In this document: one piece after another, positions 27,443 through 37,083 of the stretch | Layout: each line of letters opens with the position of its first letter | How positions within the stretch are numbered: the stretch's first letter is position 1 | Assembly (NCBI RefSeq): GCF_003335215.1 | Contig: NZ_QPGB01000002.1 | Span: 124,001 to 188,000 of the forward strand | Source: Parvibium lacunae | GTDB taxonomy: Bacteria; Pseudomonadota; Gammaproteobacteria; Burkholderiales; Burkholderiaceae_D | Direction: 5' to 3' | Length of the DNA: 64,000 nt | The notes under the pieces: generated by a model | What the model saw: the letters and a program-made list of their open reading frames with translations, nothing else | Told to the model about the DNA's origin: nothing | Databases searched by the model: none | Made by a program: the position numbers and the translations under genes

Positions 27443-27489
27443 AGGACAGGTCTTTCTGAATGATTCAATACAATCGCCCAGAGTGTAGC

Positions 27490-28050
27490 CTAAGGAGCGT
27501 CAGGGTGCGGGGTCGGCTGTAAGAGAGTTTGTAACCATTCATAGCCTTGTGGCCATGCTCCCAAGCCACTTTCGCTATTGATATGGCCTGCGCCAATCAT
27601 GACCTGGCACGGAACCGCCCACGCCTGCGCGAAGGTTTGCGCCCGTGGCAACTGGCAATAAGGATCATTATCGCTGGCAATCACCTGCGCCGGGAAAGGC
27701 AAAGGGTCCCGCGGGATCGGACTAAATCCGGTAATTTGTGGGGGTAAATCAGGGCGCTCAACATCAGGCGGCGCCACCAGCAGGGCCGCCCGCACGCTTG
27801 CTAAGGCAGCTTTGGGTAAATGCGCCAAGGTCATGCACCCGAGACTGTGGGCGACGATAACGGGCTGATTTCCCTGCGCCACCACTTTCTGGATCGCTTG
27901 CTCAAGGGTGGCAACCCAGGCATGGCGCTCGGCATGCAACCAATCGGATTGGTTCACCCGTTGCATACGATATTGTGTTTCCCAATGGGATTGCCAGTGC
28001 GTTGGCCCGGAATTTTGCCAACCCGGCACAATCAGGTAAGTGATTGTCAT
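27490..28050 (-). CDS. RBBP9/YdeN-type alpha/beta hydrolase
   Basis: A 186-residue serine hydrolase of the RBBP9/YdeN family. The family N-terminus IVPGWQNSGPTHWQSHWE is present, the nucleophile is S69 in VAHSLG, an aspartate lies in ASDNDPYC, and the histidine is in GAGHINSESGLG. A GAGAGAG ribosome site precedes the ATG. The substrate is unknown. It lies 85 bases downstream of the degenerate EAL gene on the same strand and may be co-transcribed or independent. Confidence 0.88.
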   Translation of the reverse strand: MTITYLIVPGWQNSGPTHWQSHWETQYRMQRVNQSDWLHAERHAWVATLEQAIQKVVAQGNQPVIVAHSLGCMTLAHLPKAALASVRAALLVAPPDVERPDLPPQITGFSPIPRDPLPFPAQVIASDNDPYCQLPRAQTFAQAWAVPCQVMIGAGHINSESGLGAWPQGYEWLQTLLQPTPHPDAP

Positions 28051-28135
28051 GACACTCTCTCATCTCTGTGCAAAGCCCTGACCATTATGCCACTGTTGGG
28101 TCTGCCATCCCGGACCTTACGTTATCGTGCTGACC

Positions 28136-28960
28136 TCAATTCACCGCAACGTCAACAGGCGCGCCCAGTGTCGGCGCAGGTAATGGTGCCCCGAGATGAT
28201 GACCCTGTGCCAGCCCAATCCCTGCCTGACGAATCAGCGCAAGATAAGCGGGCTGCTCCACCTTGGTGGCAATCACTTGAATCTGTAACTGCTGTAATGT
28301 CGCGACGACCTCGGGTAAATCAGCCAATGTCGCCACATGGAGGCTATCCAATTTGATGATGTCAGGGTGAATCAAATGAGCCAGGGCTAGGGCATCAGGC
28401 AATTGACGAATGTTGAGCGCAATTTTAAATCCATAATGACGATAGCTGGTAACAACCTTCGCCAATAGCGGGAAGTCATTGGCGTGAATCACGGGTAATT
28501 CGAGCACGATGGAAGCAGGATCAATCTGCAATGAATCGAGCACCCAGCGAAAGGCCTGTCCATGATTCTCATTCACCGCCAACAACAGCCGGCTATGCAC
28601 ATTCAGAAAAAGGGGCGGAACTTCAGCGGTCAGAAAATAGTTCAGGGTATGAACAGTTCGGCAGAGTCGGTCTAAGCGGACCAAATCTGCATCTTCCGCT
28701 TGCAATGCAAATAAATTCCAAGGCGATAGCCCGCCTAGTTCGTGATGATGACTGCGGATAAAGGCTTCATAGCCGACCACATGATGACCAGCAAGCGCAT
28801 AAATCGGCTGGAAGGTGCTGACTAGGCGGCACCCATAGAATTGCCCAAGCACTTGCTGATGATCGCTATCAAACCCCAATTCATGCGGTTTGCCCATGGC
28901 CGTTGCTGGATAAGGCTGGCGTGCCAATTTATCCCGAAACTGTGTCACCGCTACTGTCAT
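28136..28960 (-). CDS. Degenerate EAL-domain protein
   Basis: A 274-residue protein with an EAL fold from about residue 45. E65 (YEAF, in place of EAL), N120 (LFLNVH), E154 (LEL), K203 (IIKLD) and Q252 (AQGHHLG) remain. The metal-binding DDFG motif is replaced by NIRQ at 183-186, and the AEGVE motif reads ATKVE. From known EAL biochemistry, loss of both Asp residues should abolish c-di-GMP hydrolysis, so it is more likely a c-di-GMP receptor or a protein-binding regulator. There is no GGDEF domain or membrane segment. A GGGAG ribosome site precedes the ATG. It lies just after the molbindin gene at the end of the sulfonate cluster. Confidence 0.85.
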   Translation of the reverse strand: MTVAVTQFRDKLARQPYPATAMGKPHELGFDSDHQQVLGQFYGCRLVSTFQPIYALAGHHVVGYEAFIRSHHHELGGLSPWNLFALQAEDADLVRLDRLCRTVHTLNYFLTAEVPPLFLNVHSRLLLAVNENHGQAFRWVLDSLQIDPASIVLELPVIHANDFPLLAKVVTSYRHYGFKIALNIRQLPDALALAHLIHPDIIKLDSLHVATLADLPEVVATLQQLQIQVIATKVEQPAYLALIRQAGIGLAQGHHLGAPLPAPTLGAPVDVAVN

Positions 28961-28987
28961 CGACGACTCCCTAGATTAATCTGGCCC

Positions 28988-29203
28988 TCATAGTTTTGCC
29001 AATGAGACTTCTGTCGCTTTTACCAGCGCCACGACTTCAGAGCCTACACCCAGAGCGAGATCCTGCACGGAACGGGTGGTAATGACAGACGACACAATTC
29101 CCGCCGGGGTTTCTACTTCTACCTCTGAGACCACTGGGCCACTATGAATCGCCTTCACACGACCTTTAAATTGATTACGAACATTAATTGCGGTAATTGC
29201 CAT
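28988..29203 (-). CDS. Molbindin (Mop/TOBE domain) protein
   Basis: A 71-residue single TOBE/Mop domain: FKGRVKAIHSGPVVSEVEVET and VITTRSVQDLALGVGSEVVALVKATEVSLAK in pieces. Small Mop proteins assemble into hexamers that bind molybdate or tungstate. A clear AGGAGT ribosome site precedes the ATG. It lies 33 bases after ssuB; a role in oxyanion storage or in preventing cross-talk between sulfate and molybdate is an inference from its position. Confidence 0.9.
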   Translation of the reverse strand: MAITAINVRNQFKGRVKAIHSGPVVSEVEVETPAGIVSSVITTRSVQDLALGVGSEVVALVKATEVSLAKL

Positions 29204-29236
29204 GTTGCACTCCTAAGTAAAAGTAAGTTTAAAAAA

Positions 29237-30091
29237 TTACACTGCCCATGCCACGCTGGCAAAGCTGGCATAGAGCGATTGGTCACCGAGTTCATTCTCT
29301 GGTGCTGGATTGGGTTGCTGCAGGACCCGTCGTAAGACGGTTTCTTCCAGGGCGGCAAACGCCGCACTGCCTCGTGCGCGTGGCCGTGGCAAATCGATGG
29401 TGAGGTCGAGTGTGATCCGCCCTTCTTCAATCAGAATCACGCGGTCAGCCAAGGCAATCGCCTCTTGCACGTCATGGGTGACTAATAAAGCCGTAAAACC
29501 ATGCTGCTGCCAAATATTCTCAATCAGTTGTTGCATTTCAATGCGGGTGAGGGCATCTAAGGCACCCAACGGCTCATCGAGCAATAACAAATGCGGTTGA
29601 TGGACCAAGGCACGCGCCAAGGCCACGCGTTGGCGCTGCCCGCCCGATAATTGCGCTGGCCAGTCCTGTTCCCGTTCGGCGAGGCCGACTTGGCTCAACA
29701 CCTGCCGCACCAGTGACCAAGCACTGCGCGGCAATCCTAGAGCAACATTTTCAAAAACACTGCGCCAGGGTAGTAGGCGCGAGTCTTGAAACATGATGCG
29801 CGTCGCCTCGCGAGTCTGACTTGTGGGGGAACGGTCATCAAACAGTAATTCGCCTTGCGAGGGTTGATCCAGCCCTGCGACTAAACGCAATAAGGTACTT
29901 TTGCCACAACCGCTACGCCCGACAATCGCCACAAATTCACCGGCTTGGATGCTGAGATCGATATCGTGTAACACTTGGCGCGACCCAAACGCCTTGCCTA
30001 GCCAATTGGCGTTTAAGCGCAACCCTGTCGGTTCTGGCTGCACCGCCACTGCATCGGCCAATTTAAATTGTTCTAGCGCACTGATTTGCAT
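29237..30091 (-). CDS. ssuB: Aliphatic sulfonate ABC transporter ATP-binding protein
   Basis: A 284-residue ABC ATPase of the nitrate/sulfonate/taurine type. Walker A is [12 protein letters not shown], the signature is [15 protein letters not shown], Walker B is [12 protein letters not shown], and the H-loop is VTHD. The C-terminal [21 protein letters not shown] is typical of SsuB. It pairs with SsuC, located 30 bases upstream. The ATG at 30091 follows GGGAGA; an in-frame ATG at 30106 is possible. It provides energy for sulfonate import. Confidence 0.92.
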   Translation of the reverse strand: MQISALEQFKLADAVAVQPEPTGLRLNANWLGKAFGSRQVLHDIDLSIQAGEFVAIVGRSGCGKSTLLRLVAGLDQPSQGELLFDDRSPTSQTREATRIMFQDSRLLPWRSVFENVALGLPRSAWSLVRQVLSQVGLAEREQDWPAQLSGGQRQRVALARALVHQPHLLLLDEPLGALDALTRIEMQQLIENIWQQHGFTALLVTHDVQEAIALADRVILIEEGRITLDLTIDLPRPRARGSAAFAALEETVLRRVLQQPNPAPENELGDQSLYASFASVAWAV

Positions 30092-30121
30092 TGCTTGTTC
30101 TCCCATAACTCGCTCACCACA

Positions 30122-30928
30122 TTACGTAGCCGTCGCTGGTTGATAACCAGGATGCCAGCGCAACCAATAGCGCTCTAAGCGTTTCGCCAAGACATCGGCT
30201 AACTTACCCAACAGGGCATATAGCAGGATGCCCACCAGGACGACATCAGTTTGTAGAAACTCGCGGGCATTCATGGTCATGTAACCAATCCCCGCTTGCG
30301 CGGAAATGGTTTCCGCCACAATTAATAACACCCATATCAATCCCAGCGAAAACCGTACCCCAACCAAAATAGATGGCAAGGCCCCCGGCAGAATCACCTC
30401 GCGGTATAAATCCCAACCACGCAAGCCATAGCTGCGGCCCATTTCAATCAAGCCTTTATCGACACTGCGAATGCCGTGGAAGGTATTGATATAGACGGGG
30501 AAAAACACCCCAATCGAGACCAAAAATAATTTCGCGGTTTCATCAATGCCAAACCATAAAATCACCAGCGGAATCAAGGCGAGTGGCGGGATATTGCGAA
30601 TCATCTGCAAGGTCGTGTCTAACAAGGTTTCGGCCCAGCGTAGTGATCCGGTTAACAAGCCTAAAATCAATCCCGTTCCACCCCCTATCGCAAAGCCGGT
30701 TAAGGCGCGTCCAGCACTGATTTTGACGTGTGTCCATAATTCACCACTGGCGGCGAGTTTATAGGCCGCTTTCAGCACATCCCAGGGGGCGGGCAAAATC
30801 CGGGTAGACAACCAGCCAAATTGGGCGCTGATTTGCCATACCAATAGCAACAGCAAGGGCACTAACCACGGCACTAAGTTTTGCCGCGCTTGGCCTAGCG
30901 TGCGAGATTTAGCAGTTGCTAGGGTCAT
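30122..30928 (-). CDS. ssuC: Aliphatic sulfonate ABC transporter permease
   Basis: A 268-residue binding-protein-dependent permease with six membrane segments. The EAA loop is present as GRSYGLRGWDLYREVILPGALPSILVGVR in pieces, the site that docks on SsuB. LIPLVILWFGIDETAKLFLV is typical of SsuC. AAAGGAAC precedes the ATG. It lies between ssuD (45 bases) and ssuB (30 bases). Confidence 0.92.
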   Translation of the reverse strand: MTLATAKSRTLGQARQNLVPWLVPLLLLLVWQISAQFGWLSTRILPAPWDVLKAAYKLAASGELWTHVKISAGRALTGFAIGGGTGLILGLLTGSLRWAETLLDTTLQMIRNIPPLALIPLVILWFGIDETAKLFLVSIGVFFPVYINTFHGIRSVDKGLIEMGRSYGLRGWDLYREVILPGALPSILVGVRFSLGLIWVLLIVAETISAQAGIGYMTMNAREFLQTDVVLVGILLYALLGKLADVLAKRLERYWLRWHPGYQPATAT

Positions 30929-30973
30929 CAGACGTTCCTTTCATTCTAGGCATCATGCGCCAACTCTCTCAAC

Positions 30974-32152
30974 TTAGCCCTGCGCTGCTTGCAGAGGGGG
31001 AGCGCTCGGTACAATATTGTTGGCAATCACTTCACCAAAGGGGCCATTCAAGATGCGCCCCGGTAAGCTGGACTTGAGGCGATCCGGTAAGAGCGGGAAC
31101 ACCAGTTCGGCAAAACGATAGGCTTCTTCTAAGTGCGGATACCCAGAGAGCACAAACGTATCCAAACCGAGGTCGGCATATTCTTGCAAGCGGGCCGCGA
31201 CGGTTTGCGGATCGCCCACCAAAGCCGTCCCTGCACCACCCCGTACCAAGCCCACACCTGCCCATAAGTTCGGGCTGATTTCTAAATCTTCACGGCGTCG
31301 CTTTGTGCCGCCAGCATGCAGTTCGGCCATGCGTCGTTGCCCCACCGAATCCATGTTGGCAAAGGCTGCTTGGGCACGCGCTACAGTGGCATCGTCCACT
31401 TTACTGATCAGGCGCTCGGCATCGGCCCACGCTTCCGCATCAGTCTCCCGTACGATCACATGCAAGCGAATCCCAAACTTCACGGTGCGACCATATTTAG
31501 CGGCACGTGCGCGCACATCCGCGACTTTCTTGGCCACTTCAGCCGGTGGCTCGCCCCAGGTTAAGTAGGTCTCCACATGCTGCGCCGCAAGCTCATGCGC
31601 CGCTTCAGAAGAACCACCGAAGTACACGGGGGGGTGCGGATTTTGAATCGGAGGGAAGAGTAACTTTGCCCCTTCCACTGCAATGTGCTCCCCTTGAAAA
31701 TCGTAGGATTCGCCATCATGGCTGCGCGCCAATACTTCACGCCAGACCTTAATAAACTCTTCCGAAGCTACATAGCGTTGGGCATGATCTAAAAAGAAAC
31801 CATCGCCTTTGAGTTCAGCCGTATCCCCACCTGTCACCAAGTTAATCAGCAAGCGGCCGCCGGAGAGCCGATCAAAAGTGGCGGCCATCCGTGCCGCTAA
31901 ACTCGGTTGCATCAGACCAGGACGAACCGCCACCAAAAAGCGCAGTTTCTGGGTCACGGCAATCAGACTCGATGCAATCACCCATGGGTCTTCACAGGAA
32001 CGACCGGTTGGAATAAGTACGCCGTCATAGTTCAAGCTATCCGCAGCAACGGCGACTTGTTTGATGTAATCCAAATTAACCTGCCGCGCGCCAGCACTGG
32101 TGCCGAGATAGCGGCTATCGCCATGCGTGGGTATGAACCAAAATACTTGCAT
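30974..32152 (-). CDS. ssuD: FMNH2-dependent alkanesulfonate monooxygenase
   Basis: A 392-residue bacterial-luciferase-type monooxygenase that cleaves the C-S bond of alkanesulfonates and gives sulfite and an aldehyde. The N-terminus [15 protein letters not shown], the segment [22 protein letters not shown] and [15 protein letters not shown] are typical of SsuD. It needs reduced FMN from SsuE, encoded two genes upstream of the paired ssuA genes. The ATG follows AAGGAG at ideal spacing. Confidence 0.95.
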   Translation of the reverse strand: MQVFWFIPTHGDSRYLGTSAGARQVNLDYIKQVAVAADSLNYDGVLIPTGRSCEDPWVIASSLIAVTQKLRFLVAVRPGLMQPSLAARMAATFDRLSGGRLLINLVTGGDTAELKGDGFFLDHAQRYVASEEFIKVWREVLARSHDGESYDFQGEHIAVEGAKLLFPPIQNPHPPVYFGGSSEAAHELAAQHVETYLTWGEPPAEVAKKVADVRARAAKYGRTVKFGIRLHVIVRETDAEAWADAERLISKVDDATVARAQAAFANMDSVGQRRMAELHAGGTKRRREDLEISPNLWAGVGLVRGGAGTALVGDPQTVAARLQEYADLGLDTFVLSGYPHLEEAYRFAELVFPLLPDRLKSSLPGRILNGPFGEVIANNIVPSAPPLQAAQG

Positions 32153-32163
32153 GTTCGTCTCCT

Positions 32164-33144
32164 TTATTTTTTAGGTTGCCACACCACATCGGCGACACGA
32201 ATCGACTTAGGAATCAAACCCAACTTAAAAAAGGCATCGGCTACGCGCTGTTGCTGGGCAATGATGGTGGAACTCAGCAAATCCACCTTTGAAGGGGGGC
32301 GGCGACCCAAGAAGCGGAAACTCGTCGCTAAATCTAAGCCCGTAAATTCTGCAATAATTTTTGCAGCTTCTTTACGGTTGGTTTGCGCATAATGATCGGC
32401 CTCGGTTAGGGCTTGTAACAGATCACGTATGGTGTGGGGGCTGTTTTCGACGAAGCCCCGTGCAGCCAAGTAAAACGAGTTGTTTTCTGCCAAACCACTG
32501 CCCGTCGTTAATACGCGGGGCTTAATGGCTACCTCGGCGGCTGCATAAAAAGGATCCCAAATCGCCCAGGCATCGACACTGCCACGTTCAAATGCGGCGC
32601 GCGCCTCTGCCGGGGTGAGATAGGCGGGCTGAATATCACTCCAGGCCACCTGGCCTTTTTCTAAGGCTCGTAGCACCAGATAATGCGCACTGGAACCTTT
32701 CTGAAAGGCAATCCGTTTCCCTTTTAAATCGGCCAAATTATTGATGGACGATGTTGCCGGCACCAAGATTGCCGAACTTTCTGGCTTGGGCGGTTCGGCT
32801 CCGACATATAGCAAATCTTTCCCGGCGGCTTGTGCAAATACAGGAGGACTATCGCCTGTCAAACCAAAATCAACGCTACCCACGGCCAGTGCTTCGAGTA
32901 ATTGCGGCCCAGCAGGAAATTCGATCCAGCTCACCTTGCTATTTTTGAAACGCTGCTCGAGCACACCGCGCTGCTTCAATAAGACCAAATTCACTGCACT
33001 CTTCTGAAAACCAATGCGGATCTGTGCCGGCGCGACCGCTACGGCGGGTAGAGACTGTGCTCGACCTTTGCTAGCGAGCACCAATGCTGTACCGCCGATA
33101 GCGCCAAGCACTACAGCACGACGAGTTTGTTTAAACGTAGTCAT
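32164..33144 (-). CDS. ssuA: Sulfonate ABC transporter substrate-binding protein (copy 1)
   Basis: A 326-residue periplasmic binding protein. The signal region starts [18 protein letters not shown], with a twin arginine resembling a Tat signal (no FLK), and cleavage is expected after GRAQS. The mature protein has [38 protein letters not shown] and [15 protein letters not shown], all SsuA motifs. It is clearly a paralogue of the next gene. The ATG at 33144 has GGGG upstream; a longer start at 33165 is possible. It lies 11 bases upstream of ssuD. Confidence 0.9.
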   Translation of the reverse strand: MTTFKQTRRAVVLGAIGGTALVLASKGRAQSLPAVAVAPAQIRIGFQKSAVNLVLLKQRGVLEQRFKNSKVSWIEFPAGPQLLEALAVGSVDFGLTGDSPPVFAQAAGKDLLYVGAEPPKPESSAILVPATSSINNLADLKGKRIAFQKGSSAHYLVLRALEKGQVAWSDIQPAYLTPAEARAAFERGSVDAWAIWDPFYAAAEVAIKPRVLTTGSGLAENNSFYLAARGFVENSPHTIRDLLQALTEADHYAQTNRKEAAKIIAEFTGLDLATSFRFLGRRPPSKVDLLSSTIIAQQQRVADAFFKLGLIPKSIRVADVVWQPKK

Positions 33145-33214
33145 TCTTGACCCCATGTTATGCATGATAAAAATGGCCTAGCGCAGTCAGCGACGGCGCT
33201 ATTCACCTATCCCC

Positions 33215-34180
33215 TTATTTCAATAAAGGTGCTGCCTCACGGACATTGATCTTTTTGGGAATCAGCTGTAAATCACTAAACACATCGGCAATTTTTTGCT
33301 GTTCCGCCAACACCGCTGCATTCAAAGGACGCACATCGTGGCTGTAGCGACGCAAGCTTAGTTCAATCACGGCGGGATCTAACCCTTGCAAAGGCGACAG
33401 CGCTTGTGCCGCACCTTTATAGTCTTTGGTGATGGTTTGACCTTGCTTGGAAAGCACATCAAACAAAAGTGTGATGACATCCTGGCGACGCTCGGCATAC
33501 TGTTTAGCGGCCAGGAAGAAAGCATGGTTATTCACCACCCCTTTACCGTCAGCCAGTACTTTGGCTTCAATTTGTTTTTCTGCTGCCGCGAGGAAGGGAT
33601 CCCAAATCACCCAGGCATCGACACTGCCACGTTCAAACGCGGCGCGCGCATCAGCAGGTGGGAGAAAAACGGGCTGAACATCGCTGTATTTCAAACCGGC
33701 TTTTTCAAGTAACTTCACCAAGAGGTAATGCACATTCGAGCCTTTGTTTAAGGCAATTTTTTTACCTTTCAATTCCGCTACGGATTTAATGGGCGAGTCT
33801 TTTGGCACCACAATCGCCTCAGCGGCTGGCGCAGGGGCTTCATAACCGATGTAAATAAAATTAGCGCCTGCAGCTTGGGCAAAAATCGGGGGCGCCTCAC
33901 CTACATAACCAAAATCAATCGAGCCAACATTTAAGCCTTCCAGCAATTGCGGGCCAGCGGGAAACTCGATCCATTTCACTTCCACCCCCAGCGGTGCTAA
34001 GCGCTTTTCTAGGGCACCCTGTGATTTCAACAAAGTTAACAAGCTGGCGGATTTTTGAAAACCAATGCGTAGTGGCTCTGCCGGCTTTTGGGCAAACGCA
34101 GAGGAACTTAGCCCCAAACCGAGTGCAGCAGTGGCAATAATATTTTTTAAAAATTGGCGACGGAATTGAGTGTTTAACAT
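33215..34180 (-). CDS. ssuA: Sulfonate ABC transporter substrate-binding protein (copy 2)
   Basis: A 321-residue periplasmic binding protein with a good twin-arginine motif (FRRQFLKN) and a hydrophobic core ending in SAFAQ, so folded export by Tat is plausible. It carries [40 protein letters not shown] and [15 protein letters not shown]. Those blocks are shared with the adjacent copy, showing a tandem duplication, but much of the sequence has diverged, so the two may differ in sulfonate range. The gene lies between ssuE (82 bases) and the other ssuA. Confidence 0.92.
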   Translation of the reverse strand: MLNTQFRRQFLKNIIATAALGLGLSSSAFAQKPAEPLRIGFQKSASLLTLLKSQGALEKRLAPLGVEVKWIEFPAGPQLLEGLNVGSIDFGYVGEAPPIFAQAAGANFIYIGYEAPAPAAEAIVVPKDSPIKSVAELKGKKIALNKGSNVHYLLVKLLEKAGLKYSDVQPVFLPPADARAAFERGSVDAWVIWDPFLAAAEKQIEAKVLADGKGVVNNHAFFLAAKQYAERRQDVITLLFDVLSKQGQTITKDYKGAAQALSPLQGLDPAVIELSLRRYSHDVRPLNAAVLAEQQKIADVFSDLQLIPKKINVREAAPLLK

Positions 34181-34262
34181 AGATTTCTTTCTAAATATTC
34201 AGACAAAAGTTAACCCTGCCAAGTAGGCATCAATAAAGGAAATTAAATGTGGAACGAAAGAA

Positions 34263-34865
34263 TTAGGTACTACATCGAACCGTCTGAAAATTGACGGGTT
34301 CAAATACGGTCGTCTGCCAGGCTTGATTTTCTGTGCTAGCAAAAGTAAGTGTTTGGTGAACACGCTGCACACTGTCTTGCAAACGCAGTTCGATTTCAGG
34401 ATCCAGTGTTAAACCAGCTTCTTCAGACCACTGAACCTGTTGCTCAACCGCATAAACACTGGGCAGAACCTGGCGAGCTGCCAATGAACTTAATACAGGG
34501 CGCAGACCATAATCCAGCGCCAGCATGTGAGCAAGGGAACCGCCCGTCGCCAGAGGCAGCACCAACTTACCTGCAAGACCGGTCTGTGGCAACAGATCGA
34601 GGAAAGCTTTCAATACCCCACTGTATGCGGCTTTATAAACCGGCGTGGCAATCACAACGGCATCGGCGAGTGCCACTTTGTTCTGCGCGATTTTTATAGC
34701 CGGGTGTGAGAAATCTGCATGCAATAATGGCTGAGAAGGAAGATCTCTTACATTCAGTTGATCCAATTGATGCCCCAACTCGCTCAGCCTGTCACCCACA
34801 TAAGAGAGCAGGCGGGCCGAACGTGAGGGAGATGTTGGACTACCAGCGATCAATAATATTGTCAT
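34263..34865 (-). CDS. ssuE: NAD(P)H-dependent FMN reductase
   Basis: A 200-residue flavodoxin-fold reductase that supplies FMNH2 to SsuD. The N-terminal phosphate-binding segment LLIAGSPTSPSRSARLL and the motif ATPVYKAAYSGVLKAFLDLLPQ are typical of SsuE. The C-terminus is somewhat longer than E. coli SsuE (191). A ribosome site AGGAAAT precedes the ATG. It lies 41 bases after the sbp-like gene and begins the sulfonate part of the cluster. Confidence 0.93.
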   Translation of the reverse strand: MTILLIAGSPTSPSRSARLLSYVGDRLSELGHQLDQLNVRDLPSQPLLHADFSHPAIKIAQNKVALADAVVIATPVYKAAYSGVLKAFLDLLPQTGLAGKLVLPLATGGSLAHMLALDYGLRPVLSSLAARQVLPSVYAVEQQVQWSEEAGLTLDPEIELRLQDSVQRVHQTLTFASTENQAWQTTVFEPVNFQTVRCST

Positions 34866-34906
34866 GTTATTTCCTGAGCGGGCACAGGCCTAGCGTCGCT
34901 GGATCG

Positions 34907-35911
34907 TTACTTAGATTGGTAAATTTGGTCAAAAACACCACCGTCACCAAAGTGCAATTTTTGTACCTTACTCCAGCCACCGAAGACGTCATCAATATCG
35001 TAGAGCTTCACTTTGGGAAACTGCTTGGCATATTGCGCTGCAATCTTGGCATTGGTAGGACGATAGTAATTTTCGGCGGCAATTTTTTGCCCTTCTTCGG
35101 AATACAGGTATTGCAAATACGCTTCAGCAACTTTACGTGTACCTTTTTTATCGACCACTTTATCGACCACAGCGACAGGGGGTTCTGCCAGAATGCTCAA
35201 ACTCGGCACAACGATATCAAACTTCTCTGGACCCAATTCTTTAATCGCTAGCAGTGCTTCGTTTTCCCATGAGATAAAAACATCGCCGATACCCCGCTCT
35301 GCAAAGGTAGTGAGTGAGCCGCGCGCACCAGAATCCAAAACCGGCACATTTTTGTATAGCTTGCTGATGTAATCACGCGCCGTAGCTTCACTGCCACCCG
35401 GCTGTTTAACGGCCCACAGCCAACCTGCTAGATAATTCCAGCGCGCACCACCTGATGTTTTAGGATTAGGGGTAATCACCTTGGTACCGGGTTTGATTAG
35501 ATCGCCCCAATCTTTAATGCCTTTGGGGTTACCTTTACGAACCAGAAAGACAATGGTCGAGGTGTAAGGGGAGGCATTATTCGGCAGACGCTTTTGCCAG
35601 TCACCTTGGATCAAGCCTTTTTCAGCTATCACATCAATATCGGCACCCAAAGCTAGCGTGACAACATCGGCTTCCAAGCCATCAATCACGGAGCGCGCCT
35701 GTTTGCCAGAACCCCCGTGTGATTGTTTAACGCTAATATCCTCACCCGTTTTTGCTTTCCATTGTTTGGCAAACGCAGCGTTAAAATCTTGATAGAGCTC
35801 GCGGGTAGGGTCATAAGAGACGTTGAGCAAGCTGCTCGCAGCATAGGCACTAAATGTGCTCGCTAAGGCGGCAGTAACTAACCCCAACTTGATTTTTTGT
35901 GTCAATTTCAT
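34907..35911 (-). CDS. sbp: Sulfate ABC transporter substrate-binding protein
   Basis: A 334-residue periplasmic sulfate- or thiosulfate-binding protein with a Sec signal peptide ([10 protein letters not shown]...FSAYAA). Motifs [44 protein letters not shown] and [18 protein letters not shown] are typical of Sbp/CysP. The start at 35911 has GGAG seven bases upstream; ATGs further 5' lack a site. The matching permease and ATPase genes (cysTWA) are absent from the window, so it must work with a transporter encoded elsewhere. It is the first gene of the probable sulfur operon running leftward. Confidence 0.93.
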   Translation of the reverse strand: MKLTQKIKLGLVTAALASTFSAYAASSLLNVSYDPTRELYQDFNAAFAKQWKAKTGEDISVKQSHGGSGKQARSVIDGLEADVVTLALGADIDVIAEKGLIQGDWQKRLPNNASPYTSTIVFLVRKGNPKGIKDWGDLIKPGTKVITPNPKTSGGARWNYLAGWLWAVKQPGGSEATARDYISKLYKNVPVLDSGARGSLTTFAERGIGDVFISWENEALLAIKELGPEKFDIVVPSLSILAEPPVAVVDKVVDKKGTRKVAEAYLQYLYSEEGQKIAAENYYRPTNAKIAAQYAKQFPKVKLYDIDDVFGGWSKVQKLHFGDGGVFDQIYQSK

Positions 35912-36053
35912 GGTCTTCTCCATAACAAAAATTAGCATGGATGAAGCTTAGCGATTGACGTTAATTGAGGGAACGAATACTTTGGCAGATCGTTAGTCGT
36001 TTTTTACATATCAAGACTGAGACGAGCCGGAACGGCGATATGTTCAATCGTAT

Positions 36054-37001
36054 TTATAGGGCATTAAGGGGGATTTTCAGAAACCGCTGTCCCTGCTCAT
36101 TCGCGGGAGGAAATTCACCTGCGCGGATATTGATTTGAATAGATGGCAGGATGAGGACTGGCATGGCCAAGCTTGCATCGCGAGCTTCACGCATCGCCAC
36201 AAAGGTGGCTTCATTTACATCATGATGCACATGAATATTATGAGCCAGCTGTTCACCAATAGTGGTTTGCCATTTTGGCGTCGTGCGGTTAGCGTACTCG
36301 GGATAGTCATGACACATAAACAAGCGTGTTTCTTTGGGTAATTTAAATAGGCGCTGTAACGACTGATACAAGGTACGCGCATCACCACCCGGAAAATCAC
36401 AGCGGGCCGTTCCCACATCAGGCATAAAAAGGGTATCACCAACAAATACCGCATCAGCTATACAGTAAGCCATGTCTGCTGGCGTATGCCCTGGCAAATG
36501 CAATGCACGAATTAAGAGTTGGCCCAACGGTAAGGTATCTTGATCTTGCAGTAAGCGGTCAAACTGGGAACCATCACAGACGAAGGTAGGCTCGAGATCA
36601 AAAATTCTTTTAAAGACTTGCTGTACGTCACGTATCGATTCGCCAATTGCGATCTGCCCTCCGAGTCGCTGCTTTAAATACGCAGCTGCAGACAGATGAT
36701 CGGCATGCGCATGTGTCTCTAAAATCCACACCAATTGCAATCCAGCTTGCTGGATGTACGCCACGATTGCGTCGGCATGTTTGGTTGAAGTACGTCCTGA
36801 GTTTGGATCGTAATCAAGAACACTGTCGATGACTGCGGCGTGTTTGCTAGCAGGGTCATGCACCACATAACTGATGGTATAAGTTGCCTGATCATAAAAG
36901 GCTTTGACAACGGCTCCCTGATCCGCTGTGTACATCCCGTTATTACCAACTACGGGATAAGTTATAGGAGCATCCTTTAAAACGTCATTTTGAGCAGTCA
37001 T
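36054..37001 (-). CDS. MBL-fold persulfide dioxygenase-like protein (ETHE1/Blh type)
   Basis: A 315-residue metallo-beta-lactamase-fold protein. Metal ligands are seen as THAHADH (H97, H99, D101, H102), H172 in LPGHTPADM, D189 in FVGDTLF and H231 in CHDY. The stretch MPDVGTARCDFPGGDA is typical of ETHE1/Blh persulfide dioxygenases, which oxidise glutathione persulfide to sulfite with O2. GGAG lies upstream of the ATG. It is divergent from a BigR-type repressor gene across 82 bases that hold the palindrome. No rhodanese domain is fused to it. The call of persulfide oxidation rests on motif and neighbourhood, not on assay. Confidence 0.87.
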   Translation of the reverse strand: MTAQNDVLKDAPITYPVVGNNGMYTADQGAVVKAFYDQATYTISYVVHDPASKHAAVIDSVLDYDPNSGRTSTKHADAIVAYIQQAGLQLVWILETHAHADHLSAAAYLKQRLGGQIAIGESIRDVQQVFKRIFDLEPTFVCDGSQFDRLLQDQDTLPLGQLLIRALHLPGHTPADMAYCIADAVFVGDTLFMPDVGTARCDFPGGDARTLYQSLQRLFKLPKETRLFMCHDYPEYANRTTPKWQTTIGEQLAHNIHVHHDVNEATFVAMREARDASLAMPVLILPSIQINIRAGEFPPANEQGQRFLKIPLNAL

Positions 37002-37033
37002 TTACGCTTCTCCAATAATTTACTTGTAAATAA

Positions 37034-37049
37034 TATATATTAATATATA
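37034..37049. promoter_or_regulatory. Candidate BigR/SqrR operator palindrome
   Basis: A perfect 16-bp palindrome (TATATATTAATATATA) lies in the 82-base AT-rich gap between the persulfide dioxygenase-like gene and the ArsR-type gene. AT-rich inverted repeats in such divergent promoters are the known targets of BigR-type repressors. It would overlap promoters for both directions, consistent with joint repression. AT-only palindromes can occur by chance in AT-rich DNA, so this is a candidate only. Confidence 0.5.
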
Positions 37050-37083
37050 ATATATTCAAGTTAAATATTATTGAGCACGTTAA

